Shown here: positions 17,183-25,041 of the stretch, piece by piece
How the letters are laid out: each line of letters opens with the position of its first letter
Numbering within the stretch: position 1 is the first letter of the stretch
Translations under genes and position numbers: made by a program
NCBI GenBank assembly: GCA_964628195.1
Contig: CAZVPF010000005.1
Location: forward strand, 62,001-126,000
Direction: 5' to 3'
Source: CAZVPF01 sp964628195
GTDB taxonomy: Bacteria > Planctomycetota > Phycisphaerae > Sedimentisphaerales > Anaerohalosphaeraceae
Length of the DNA stretch: 64,000 nucleotides
The notes under the pieces: generated by a model
The model's database searches: none
Seen by the model: the letters and a program-made list of their open reading frames with translations, nothing else
What the model was told of the DNA's origin: nothing

Positions 17183-18448
17183 ATGCAGCCCAGCGAACAT
17201 AACATGGATTACGAAAGTCTCAACAAGATCGACTCTCTTTATGGGACACCCTTTTATATGTTCGATAAAGAAGCGTTTATCAAGAATTTTGACAATCTGA
17301 CGAGGTCTTTCAGGGCACTTTACGATAACTTTATCCTGGCCTATTCCTACAAAACCAACTACACACCTTACCTCTGCCGGCTGATAAAAGAGATGGGCGG
17401 CTGGGCCGAGGTTGTTTCAAGGCTTGAATATGACATTGCTTTGCGTATCGGTCAAGACCCGGCGAAAATAATTTTTAACGGCCCGGTAAAGCATTATGAG
17501 GATATAGAAATTGCCTTAAATAACGGGAGCCTGGTGAACCTGGATGACTGGTACGAGATAGACCTGGTTGATAAGTATGCCGCTGACTATCCCGGTAAGC
17601 ATATTCGGTTGGGCATCAGGATTAATGTTGGTCTTTGCGACCAGTCGGGAGACTCCCATATCCAGTCAAGCCTGAAGACAGGCAGGTTCGGTTTCTCGCC
17701 CGACCGGGAGAATTTGCAGGCTCTTAAAAAAAGGCTTGATGAGATACCCGGCTTGAGTGTTGTGAGCCTGCATGGCCACACCTCGACCACCGACAGGAGT
17801 TTGTGGTGCTTTGAAACAATTACCCGGACCCTTTGCGGCATTGCCGAAGCCTGTTTTCCCGACACTATTGAATACCTGAATATTGGAGGGGGCTTTTTCG
17901 GTTATGTTCCTCCCGAGATGGGATTGAAAAATGTGCCGAGCTTCGATGAGTACGCCCATGCTGTTGTAGAGACTATGAAAGAGAGCAGGGTGGTTATGAA
18001 CCGCTGTCCGAAACTCGTAATAGAGCCCGGTGTCGCGATGGTCGCCAACACCTTCAGCTTAGTCTCAAAGGTGGTCGCCTTAAAAACCATCGGTGACAAA
18101 AAATTTGTAATAATCGACGGCAGCGCGTTTCATGTAAAACCAACGATGCATAATGTGAATCAGCCTCATGCTTTCATCTATAGAAAGCGTTCCTGTAAGA
18201 GCAAGAAATTCGATGTAGTAGGCTCGACCTGTATGGAAAAAGATATAATACTTAAGGATATAGTAGAGCCTTTGCCTCAAAGGGGTGATTACATAATCGT
18301 AAATAATGTCGGGGCTTACACTACTGTGCTCAGCCCGCCTTTTATTAACCCAGCACCCGCTGTATTGAAACTTGGCGGAAAAGGTGATGTCCATCAAATA
18401 AGGCAAAGACAGTCTTTGGATCATTTTATAATTGATTACGAACTTTGA
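17183..18448 (+). CDS. PLP-dependent decarboxylase, fold type III (LysA/ornithine decarboxylase-like)
   Basis: A 421-residue relative of diaminopimelate decarboxylase. The PLP lysine is K57 in ILAYSYKTNY. Other landmarks are VVSRLEYDIALRIG, LSVVSLHGHTSTT, LNIGGGFFGY (phosphate-binding glycines), VIEPGVAMV and the late Cys-x3-Asp-like CMEKD plus VGAYT. It begins 4 bases after the transferase stop; an ATG at 17204 is an alternative. Housekeeping LysA is usually not in such a locus, so this is more likely a specialised decarboxylase making an amine or amino-acid precursor used by the following module. The substrate is not predictable from sequence. Confidence 0.8.
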   Translation: MQPSEHNMDYESLNKIDSLYGTPFYMFDKEAFIKNFDNLTRSFRALYDNFILAYSYKTNYTPYLCRLIKEMGGWAEVVSRLEYDIALRIGQDPAKIIFNGPVKHYEDIEIALNNGSLVNLDDWYEIDLVDKYAADYPGKHIRLGIRINVGLCDQSGDSHIQSSLKTGRFGFSPDRENLQALKKRLDEIPGLSVVSLHGHTSTTDRSLWCFETITRTLCGIAEACFPDTIEYLNIGGGFFGYVPPEMGLKNVPSFDEYAHAVVETMKESRVVMNRCPKLVIEPGVAMVANTFSLVSKVVALKTIGDKKFVIIDGSAFHVKPTMHNVNQPHAFIYRKRSCKSKKFDVVGSTCMEKDIILKDIVEPLPQRGDYIIVNNVGAYTTVLSPPFINPAPAVLKLGGKGDVHQIRQRQSLDHFIIDYEL

Positions 18449-18479
18449 TTTTATCAAAACATAGATTTAGGTGCCTGAA

Positions 18480-20003
18480 ATGAATGTGTTATTAACAAGT
18501 GTTGGAAGACGTGGCTATCTGGTTAATTATTTCAAAGAAGTAGTCGGCAGCAATGGATTGATCTGGGGGTGTGATTATAATAAATATGCCCCTGCTCTTC
18601 AGTATTGTGACAAGAGTGTCCTTTTTCCGAAAGTTGACGACCCTCAATATGTCGAAAACCTTTTAAGCTTTTGCAAAAACAACGATATAAATATAATTGT
18701 GCCTCTCATAGATCCCGAACTCGAAGTTTTCGCGGCCAAGCGGCATCTTTTTGATGAAGCCGGCATAATGAATCTTGTATCCACTGCCGAAACAATTGAG
18801 TTAGCTTATGATAAGTATCTTACGTATAAATTTGGGGTCAAATACGGTATCGCAGTACCAGAAACATTTATTGATATCGATGCTGCTATCGACCGTATTA
18901 ATTCAAAGAAGCTGACCTGGCCTGTTGTGGTAAAGCCAAGGAAAGGCAGTGCTTCAGCAAAAATTAGTTACTGCTTTAACAAGGCGGAATTGCGTCTGGC
19001 TTTCAATACCTGTCCAATGCCTATGGTACAGGAATATCTTGAAGGTGATGAATACGGTTATGATATTTTCAGCGACAGGGAATTCAGGCCGATTAGTGTG
19101 TACTGCAAGAAAAAGCTTGTAATGCGAGCGGGAGAAACAGACCGGGCTGTCAGCATCAATGACAGTGAAATGATCGATTTTGGTCTAAAAATTGCTAACA
19201 ATCTAAAATTATTCGGCCCGCTCGATGCTGACGTAAAACTTACTAAAGATGGGCCGAAACTTTTGGAGATCAATCCGCGGTTTGGGGGCGGCTATCCTTG
19301 CGCACATTTAGGCGGTGCGGATTTCCCTGCTAAAATAATATCCATCTTTAATGGTGAAAAGCTGACACCTGATATCGGCAAGTGCCCTCCGGGGGTCTAC
19401 ATGATGAAACAGGACGAAATTCTTACGTTCAAGAAAGACGCTTTGTATTCAATTCAAAAGCCGGAAGAGTGGCAAATTGAAAGAAAAGGCCAGAGTTTCA
19501 CTATAAGACTTCTTGAAAGTGAAGACGAACTTTTGTTGAAAGACTTTTTTACTTCTCTTGCCGACAGTATAAAAAGGTGGTACTCGCCTCATGCCTTTGA
19601 TGAAAGAACAGCTGAAGAAATATGCAGTAATCCCGACCCGGCATTTCAGCGGGTATTGATAATCCACGAAGGTCGAATTATAGGGTACTGTGTTCTGTAT
19701 TTAGGCTTGAGAAAATGGGAGGCCAAAAGATACAGAGGCATGTTTACCAGGCAAGAGGTCTCAACTATAGCCCCCTGTGTTGTTGATGAATTTCAGCATC
19801 ACGGGCTTGGGACCGCGATGATGAATTACGTTAAATATGTTTCTAAATTTTACGGCAGAAAAGCTATTCTTTTATGGGGCGGGGTTGTTGTCAAGAACAT
19901 CAAAGCAGTTAATTTTTACAAAAGGCTTGGATTTGAGACAAGCAGGAAATGGCTGCACCCACAAAAACGTGTTATGAGTTATGATATGTATTGGAACATT
20001 TAA
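18480..20003 (+). CDS. ATP-grasp ligase fused to a GNAT acetyltransferase
   Basis: A two-domain protein of ~507 residues. The N-terminal ~310 residues are an ATP-grasp ligase of the carbamoyl-phosphate-synthase-like type: LLTSVGRRGYLV, then WPVVVKPRKGSASAKI (ATP-binding lysines), VQEYLEGDEYGYDIF and LLEINPRFGGGYP (magnesium-binding Glu and Asn). The last ~170 residues are a GNAT N-acetyltransferase with VLIIHEGRIIGYCVLYL, the acetyl-CoA loop FQHHGLGTAMMNYV and AVNFYKRLGFE. Together they could join a carboxylate to an amine and acylate the product. The ATG at 18480 has AGGTG at 18469-18473; a GTG at 18471 is the alternative. The fusion looks intact, not a frameshift. Confidence 0.8.
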   Translation: MNVLLTSVGRRGYLVNYFKEVVGSNGLIWGCDYNKYAPALQYCDKSVLFPKVDDPQYVENLLSFCKNNDINIIVPLIDPELEVFAAKRHLFDEAGIMNLVSTAETIELAYDKYLTYKFGVKYGIAVPETFIDIDAAIDRINSKKLTWPVVVKPRKGSASAKISYCFNKAELRLAFNTCPMPMVQEYLEGDEYGYDIFSDREFRPISVYCKKKLVMRAGETDRAVSINDSEMIDFGLKIANNLKLFGPLDADVKLTKDGPKLLEINPRFGGGYPCAHLGGADFPAKIISIFNGEKLTPDIGKCPPGVYMMKQDEILTFKKDALYSIQKPEEWQIERKGQSFTIRLLESEDELLLKDFFTSLADSIKRWYSPHAFDERTAEEICSNPDPAFQRVLIIHEGRIIGYCVLYLGLRKWEAKRYRGMFTRQEVSTIAPCVVDEFQHHGLGTAMMNYVKYVSKFYGRKAILLWGGVVVKNIKAVNFYKRLGFETSRKWLHPQKRVMSYDMYWNI

Positions 20004-20026
20004 CTTCAATAGAAAATGTACTGTTA

Positions 20027-20578
20027 ATGAGTGAAAATAAGACAACTATTCTTGAAAACGACAGTATACGTCTTTCGACGCTTACAGCAGATGATATCAA
20101 ACTCAAGGTTGCCTGGTATAACGATCCTGAGATCAACAGGCATCTTGTTTTATATGAACCGCTCGAACTTGAAAAATCTTTGAGATGGTTAGAGTCCCTT
20201 CAAGGCAGGGAGGACCGCCTTGATCTTGTTATTGAAACTAATGAGGGCAGGGCCATAGGGGTGATAGGGCTTCTCGAAATTGACAAAAACAACAAAACCG
20301 CCGAGATATACATAGTCATCGGCGAGAGGGATTACTGGGGCAAGGGCGTGATGCTCGAGGCCGAGAGCCTTTTGATACGGCATGCTTTCGACAAGATGGG
20401 GCTTGAGAAAATATGGGCTCAGGCGCGTTGTGAGAACATGGCGAGCATAATCACGATGAAAAAACTGGGCTTCAAGATTGAAGGTCAACTTCGACAGCAT
20501 AAAGTAATGGGCGGAGAAAGGGTTGATCTTGTCATGCTCGGCTTGCTCAAAGATGAGTTCGTTTTTTTCGACGGGTAA
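20027..20578 (+). CDS. GNAT N-acetyltransferase (RimJ/RimL-like)
   Basis: A ~183-residue acetyltransferase of the RimJ/L branch: IRLSTLTADDIKLKVAWYND at the N-terminus, AEIYIVIGERDYWGKGVM with the acetyl-CoA pyrophosphate loop, LEKIWAQARCENMASI and MKKLGFKIEG at the end. Members near sugar-amine genes (such as PseH-like proteins) acetylate nucleotide-linked amino sugars. I use the ATG at 20027, since the open frame upstream to 19991 overlaps the fusion gene. Its stop overlaps the start of the next gene by one base, showing translational coupling. Confidence 0.82.
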   Translation: MSENKTTILENDSIRLSTLTADDIKLKVAWYNDPEINRHLVLYEPLELEKSLRWLESLQGREDRLDLVIETNEGRAIGVIGLLEIDKNNKTAEIYIVIGERDYWGKGVMLEAESLLIRHAFDKMGLEKIWAQARCENMASIITMKKLGFKIEGQLRQHKVMGGERVDLVMLGLLKDEFVFFDG

Positions 20579-20988
20579 TGATTATGAAACTTCACCACAT
20601 AGCTTATGTGTGCACGGACGTCGAAGCTAAAGCTGAGAGCATGGTTTTTTTCTACGGCGCGAAAATTCTCGGCCCTGCAGTAGCCGACAAGCACCAGGGG
20701 GTTAAAATATTGTTCCTTGAACTTGCCGACAATACAAGGATTGAGCTTCTCGAACCCCTCGACGAAACCAGCCCGGTCAATAACTTCCTCGCCAGGGGCG
20801 GCGGATGGTATCACCTCTGCATAGAAGTCGACGATCTCGATCAAAAGCTTGATGAACTGTCCCGGTCGGGTAAGGCTTTTGTTGTCATGCCGCCCGCTGA
20901 TGCGCCCGCTATCGATAACCGTCGGGTCGCCTTTGTTATGACCGATCAAAAGGAAATCATCGAATACATTGAAACACAAAAGAAATGA
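20578..20988 (+). CDS. VOC-fold protein (glyoxalase / methylmalonyl-CoA epimerase-like)
   Basis: A 136-residue vicinal-oxygen-chelate protein. LHHIAYVCTDVE carries the first metal His, IELLEPL the first Glu, and WYHLCIEVDDLD the second His; KEIIEYIE supplies the last Glu. The closest well-known type is methylmalonyl-CoA epimerase, which shifts a proton next to a thioester, and a comparable step on an acyl-ACP would fit the FkbH/ACP genes beside it. Start and stop overlap both neighbours (TAATG at 20576-20580; ATGA at 20985-20988), so it is tightly coupled. Confidence 0.8.
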   Translation: MIMKLHHIAYVCTDVEAKAESMVFFYGAKILGPAVADKHQGVKILFLELADNTRIELLEPLDETSPVNNFLARGGGWYHLCIEVDDLDQKLDELSRSGKAFVVMPPADAPAIDNRRVAFVMTDQKEIIEYIETQKK

Positions 20989-22718
20989 ATCCGCTGCTTG
21001 AGAAAATAGAAGATGCTTTGAACGACAAACGCTGGCTTGCTGTCAGGAAGACCGCTGCAGAGGTCATCGAAGCGTTTGAAAGCGGCAGCGATCAATATGA
21101 TGTAAAGGTCAACGCTGCGTTTATCGGTTCGTTCACTCTTGGGCCGCTTGTGGATTATGTTATTGTTCAGGCTGCATCTTGCGGTATCTGGCTGAATCCT
21201 TACATAGGTGGTTACGGGAAGATCGAGCAGGAAATGCTTGATCCGAAAAGCGGTTTGTATGAGTTTGAGCCCGAGTTTTGCTTTGTTTTCCCGGAATTTG
21301 GCAAAGTTGTAAACCCCGAAGGGCTTATAAACGCATTCTGCGGTAATTGTAAGTGCCATTTAGTTTTCGGCAATTATATGGCTGTTCCCGGATGGCCTTA
21401 CCATATTATCAAAGCTGAGCAGACCGAGGAGGTGCAAAAAGCCAACAGCGTCCTAAGCAGGGCAGCAGAAAAACATCCTTGCTCCCAGTTGCTTGATATT
21501 GACGGCATGGCAGCTTATTATGGATACAGCCGGTCGGAGTCACCGGAGATGCTCGCAATGGCGAGGATGCCCTACTCGGAAGGGTTCATGTCGGTTCTGA
21601 GCAAGAAGATAATTTCTCATGTCAGGGCGGCAAAAGGGCTTGTGAAAAAGTGCCTGGTCCTTGACTGCGACAATACGCTGTGGGGCGGGATAATCGGTGA
21701 GGACGGTTTTGACGGAATTGCTATCGGTCCGGATACGCCGGGCAGGGAATACGTCGAGTTTCAGAAAGCAATTCTTGAGCTATACGGGCAGGGTGTTATA
21801 CTCGCCGTCAACAGTAAAAATAATTATGAAGATGCGATACGTGTCTTCAGGGAACACCCGCATATGATACTGAAAGAGGAGCATTTCGCCGGGCTTGCGA
21901 TAAACTGGCAGGACAAACCCTCGAATATGCAAAAACTTGCCGATGAAATAAATATCGGCCTGGACAGCTTTGTTTTTCTCGACGACAACCCCGCCGAGAG
22001 GGCGATGATGCGACAGATGCTGCCGCAGGTTCATACGCCCGAATTGCCTGCAAACCCGTGCCTCTATGCGAAATTTTTAAGGGAAACAAATGATTTTGTC
22101 AGGAGCTCTCTTACTGACGAGGATAAAAAGAGAGGGCAGATGTATGCGGCCCAGAGGAAACGCAGCGAGGTGCAAAAACAATTCGTCACCCTTGAAGATT
22201 ATCTCAGGTCGCTTGAGATGACAGCGACTATCCGGCCGGCTGGTGAGGGCGATGTTAAGAGGGTCAGCCAGATGACCCAGCGGACAAACCAGTTTAACCT
22301 GACGACGAAGCGATATACCGAGAGTGAAATTTCTGAAATGCTCGAAAGCGACACATGGAAGATATTTGTGCTTGGCCTGAGGGATAAGTTCGGAGACAAT
22401 GGCACGGTCGGACTTGCGATTATTAACTGCAGCGGAAAGAGATGGCAGGTCGATAGTTTTTTAATGAGCTGCCGGGTCATAGGCAGGGGGGCAGAGGATG
22501 CGCTTGTAGAGAGAATATTTGCAGAAGCTAAGAGTGATAATATCAAGAAGATATTTGCCAATTATATTAAAACCGCAAAAAATTCTTTAGTAGAGGACTT
22601 TTGGGACCAAGCGGGTTTTGAAGTGATGAGTCAAAATGCCGAAGAGGCTGAATATTGTCTTGAGGTAGATAGTTTTAAGCCTGCTCGCTATGATTATCTT
22701 AAAGTGGAGGGACTTTGA
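20985..22718 (+). CDS. FkbH-like HAD-superfamily protein
   Basis: A 577-residue FkbH-domain protein. Characterised FkbH proteins take 1,3-bisphosphoglycerate, dephosphorylate it and load a glyceryl group onto a carrier protein. The HAD domain starts near residue 222 with KKCLVLDCDNTLWGG, where D227 and D229 form the DxDxT motif, and continues with LAVNSKNNYEDA and FVFLDDNPAERAM. An N-terminal SGNH-like region and a C-terminal GNAT-like region (RVSQMTQRTNQFN, FGDNGTVGLAII) complete the usual architecture. The 4-base ATGA overlap with the VOC gene and the ACP gene ~850 bases downstream support an ACP-dependent role. Confidence 0.88.
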   Translation: MNPLLEKIEDALNDKRWLAVRKTAAEVIEAFESGSDQYDVKVNAAFIGSFTLGPLVDYVIVQAASCGIWLNPYIGGYGKIEQEMLDPKSGLYEFEPEFCFVFPEFGKVVNPEGLINAFCGNCKCHLVFGNYMAVPGWPYHIIKAEQTEEVQKANSVLSRAAEKHPCSQLLDIDGMAAYYGYSRSESPEMLAMARMPYSEGFMSVLSKKIISHVRAAKGLVKKCLVLDCDNTLWGGIIGEDGFDGIAIGPDTPGREYVEFQKAILELYGQGVILAVNSKNNYEDAIRVFREHPHMILKEEHFAGLAINWQDKPSNMQKLADEINIGLDSFVFLDDNPAERAMMRQMLPQVHTPELPANPCLYAKFLRETNDFVRSSLTDEDKKRGQMYAAQRKRSEVQKQFVTLEDYLRSLEMTATIRPAGEGDVKRVSQMTQRTNQFNLTTKRYTESEISEMLESDTWKIFVLGLRDKFGDNGTVGLAIINCSGKRWQVDSFLMSCRVIGRGAEDALVERIFAEAKSDNIKKIFANYIKTAKNSLVEDFWDQAGFEVMSQNAEEAEYCLEVDSFKPARYDYLKVEGL

Positions 22719-23570
22719 GTGGATAATCTTGAAAGATGCATCGCGTGTGACGGCGAGAAAATTAAGAAAATTCGGCTTGCATCCGGGCATGATGCTTATG
22801 AATGTGAGACTTGCGGTCTTGTTCGTGCAGCTGAAATCAAGCCTGATAAAAAAATATATGAAGACGGTTATGACGATAAAAAAGAAGGGTTTACCTGGCA
22901 TCATTTTTTAAGTACGCAAAAGAAGATTAAAGAAGGTTGTGCAGTTCACCTGTCCTGGCATGAAGAGAAGCTGCTGAAAAAACATGGAAAGGTAAATAAT
23001 GAAAAACTGCTTGAAGTAGGTTGCAGCATCGGTCGTTTTTTACATGCTGCCAGGCAGCGGGGCTGGGATGTTCATGGAATTGACATAAGCTCAAAGGCAG
23101 TTGAGCTTGCGGGTGAAATTTTAGGCCATGAAAATGTTGATTGCGGCACGCTTGACAACGATTTCTTCGATAACAACTCTTTTGATCTCGTTACATCTTA
23201 TGAAGTAATAGAACACGTTGAAGACCCTTTATTGTTTATGCGACAGATAAACAAAGTATTAAAAACCAACGGAACAGCCGTCATAAGTACGCCTGATTGG
23301 GCCAATATTTTTATTCGACGACATAAAAGACTAAATTACTGGCCGCCTTATCATATATGGTATTTTAACAGTAAAAATATTAAAATGCTGTTTGAAAAAA
23401 CAGGCTTTGAGGTCAAAGAGATATGGAGGAGGAAATTTGCCTGGAGCGAAACATGCTGGCCGAAATGGAAAAGATTGTTACTGTTGCCCTACTTGTTGTT
23501 TCGCGGTACAATTCTCAATGAAGGTAACGGCAGAATAGTCGTAATAGCAGCTAAAACGAATCAGGAATAA
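22719..23570 (+). CDS. Class I methyltransferase with N-terminal zinc-ribbon-like Cys cluster
   Basis: A 283-residue protein with C7-x2-C10 and C29-x2-C32 at the N-terminus, a probable zinc knuckle, followed by a SAM-dependent methyltransferase domain: LLEVGCSIGRFLHAARQRGW, VHGIDISSKAVELA and FDLVTSYEVIEHVEDP. This two-part design occurs in sugar C-methyltransferases and in methyltransferases of polyketide-like loci. GTG start at 22719 directly adjoins the FkbH stop. It may methylate the ACP-bound acyl group or a sugar; the sequence does not decide. Confidence 0.75.
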   Translation: MDNLERCIACDGEKIKKIRLASGHDAYECETCGLVRAAEIKPDKKIYEDGYDDKKEGFTWHHFLSTQKKIKEGCAVHLSWHEEKLLKKHGKVNNEKLLEVGCSIGRFLHAARQRGWDVHGIDISSKAVELAGEILGHENVDCGTLDNDFFDNNSFDLVTSYEVIEHVEDPLLFMRQINKVLKTNGTAVISTPDWANIFIRRHKRLNYWPPYHIWYFNSKNIKMLFEKTGFEVKEIWRRKFAWSETCWPKWKRLLLLPYLLFRGTILNEGNGRIVVIAAKTNQE

Positions 23571-23573
23571 GGC

Positions 23574-23792
23574 TTGGAAGATAAACTTAAAGAGATTTTT
23601 CAAAGATGTTTCGGCGTTGAAGAGCTTGATGACTCCATGAGTATAGAGAACGTGAAGGGCTGGGACTCAATGGCACATGTAGGCCTGATAATGGAACTCC
23701 AGAAGGAGTTTAGTGTAACAATTTCACCTGTCGAGGCTATTGAATTGACAGACGTAGGCAGTATTAAAGATTTTCTTACGGAAAAATGCTGA
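23574..23792 (+). CDS. Acyl carrier protein
   Basis: A 72-residue free-standing carrier protein. Helix 2 begins with GWDSMAHVGLIMEL, where S32 is the 4'-phosphopantetheine attachment site of the canonical D-S-x motif, and the acidic four-helix pattern is kept throughout. It is not the fatty-acid AcpP type (which has DSLD), but resembles the dedicated carriers found beside FkbH-like proteins. It starts with TTG three bases after the methyltransferase stop. It probably carries the glyceryl/lactyl-type unit made by the FkbH-like protein. Confidence 0.9.
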   Translation: MEDKLKEIFQRCFGVEELDDSMSIENVKGWDSMAHVGLIMELQKEFSVTISPVEAIELTDVGSIKDFLTEKC

Positions 23793-23793
23793 T

Positions 23794-23931
23794 ATGAGCG
23801 GATTGACATTCTGCTTTAATGAAAAACTTCAGCGGAAAATGAGTGCTGGGATAAGGAAAGTGTTATTCGACCCCCAGGGTCCTTCAGATTTAAGTCGGCA
23901 GCTCTACCCAATAGTAGAACAGTTTATCTAA
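23794..23931 (+). CDS. Possible 45-residue peptide or gene remnant
   Basis: A short frame starting with ATG one base after the ACP stop (TGATATG) and ending with TAA at 23929-23931. The peptide begins MSGLTFCFNEKLQRKM and ends LYPIVEQFI. I recognise no family. The close coupling to the ACP gene favours translation, but there is no clear ribosome site of its own and it could be the tail of a lost gene between the ACP and the acetyltransferase. Confidence 0.3.
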   Translation: MSGLTFCFNEKLQRKMSAGIRKVLFDPQGPSDLSRQLYPIVEQFI

Positions 23932-23954
23932 TAATTGAAAACCATCGTAGGAAA

Positions 23955-24653
23955 TTGACTTTGACCACAGAAATGAAGAGTTTGTTGTGTCGCGAAACAG
24001 GCTGCAAATATATGAAGCATCAAAGCAGTTATGTTGATGAGGGTTCCGAAATAGGAGAAAATACCGTTATATGGCATTTCTCGCATATTATGACTGGAGC
24101 GAAGGTCGGCAATGGCTGCAATATTGGACAGAATGTTTTCATAGGCGAGGGCGTTATAGTCGGCGATAACGTGAAAATTCAAAATAATGTTTCTTTATAC
24201 AAGGGCGTTAAAGTTGAAGATGAGGTTTTCTTAGGTCCTTCCTGTGTGTTTACGAATGTTATAAATCCCCGGTCAGAAGTAAATAGGAAAAATTTCTACA
24301 GCAGCACCAATATAAAAAGGGGTGCCACAGTAGGTGCTAATTCAACTATTCTATGCGGGATAGACCTTGGTTGTTACTGTTTTGTGAGTGCAGGTTCGGT
24401 GGTTACAAAAAATGTTAAAAATTATTCTTTGGTTATGGGCATTCCCGCCAGGCACCATAAGTGGTTAAGCCGGCAGGGTGCGCCTCTCCAAAAGGCCGAC
24501 AAAGACGGAAATTTGATTTGCCCGGAAACCGGGTTCCGCTACAAAATAATAGACGGGGAGCTGGTATGTCTCGACCTGGATGAGTATGATCACCTGCCGG
24601 CAGAGTTCAGGAAAAGCAAAATCAGTTATAATGACATGAATTTGCCTGATTAA
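23955..24653 (+). CDS. WbpD/WlbB-like UDP-sugar N-acetyltransferase
   Basis: About 232 residues. From residue 20 it is a left-handed beta helix: YVDEGSEIGENTVIWHFSHI, NIGQNVFIGEGVIVGDNVKI, NNVSLYKGVKVEDEVFLG, then TVGANSTILCGIDLGCYCFV and YSLVMGIPARHHKWLS. This is the family that acetylates 3-amino-sugar uronates on UDP. The C-terminal tail with CPETGFRYKI and an N-terminal LLCRETGCKYM are extra; both are also found in the truncated copy at 15034-15369. Starts at TTG 23955 or 23961, or ATG 23973 or 24012, are possible; conserved CxETGC argues for one of the earlier ones. No WbpA/B/E partner is in the window. Confidence 0.85.
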   Translation: MTLTTEMKSLLCRETGCKYMKHQSSYVDEGSEIGENTVIWHFSHIMTGAKVGNGCNIGQNVFIGEGVIVGDNVKIQNNVSLYKGVKVEDEVFLGPSCVFTNVINPRSEVNRKNFYSSTNIKRGATVGANSTILCGIDLGCYCFVSAGSVVTKNVKNYSLVMGIPARHHKWLSRQGAPLQKADKDGNLICPETGFRYKIIDGELVCLDLDEYDHLPAEFRKSKISYNDMNLPD

Positions 24654-25041
24654 AACATTTTTCAATATCTCAGCAGAAAAAAGCATTTCGAGGGTATATT
24701 TCCCCCCATCCACGTGCAGGTGAAAAGACGGTTCACTGTCCGTCGGGTTCATCACACAGTTCCAGCAAGCCAGGCAGGAAAATTCTGCGTTTTCAAGTCT
24801 TTTAAGGCACACCTTCTCAGTATGGGAAAAAGCTCATTCGTTTTTGTCATACTGCTCAAAAACTTCATTCCCAACCCGTTTTTTGAATTTTTCCCAAATA
24901 GCGACTATGCTTTGCAGGCTATCATTAGAGTGAAAGTTTTTGCCAGTTTGTAAAGGCTTGGATAGGATTATTGGATTGCGTAATTTGAGAGTATGTATAA
25001 TATGATATGGTGCAGGTTTTATTTTATTATGGGAGAGTTTG
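24654..25041. other. Intergenic region after the polysaccharide locus
   Basis: 388 bases with no convincing gene. A plus-strand frame (24714-24953) and a longer minus-strand frame that overlaps the acetyltransferase end were looked at; neither has a ribosome site or recognisable domain. The right end holds a possible promoter for the amidohydrolase. No intrinsic terminator with a U-run was found. Confidence 0.3.
24971..25001 (+). promoter_or_regulatory. Possible sigma-70 promoter of the amidohydrolase gene
   Basis: A perfect TATAAT at 24996-25001 has a TTGGAT at 24971-24976 with a long 19-base spacer. The start codon of the amidohydrolase lies 40 bases downstream. The -10 is strong, the -35 weak. 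Confidence 0.35.

Noticed and set aside
24465..24812. Minus-strand frame with CLACWNCVMNPTDSEPS, past the acetyltransferase end
   Set aside because: The outer part looks almost gene-like, but half overlaps the confirmed acetyltransferase and no start signal or domain was found; possibly a remnant, not reportable as a gene.
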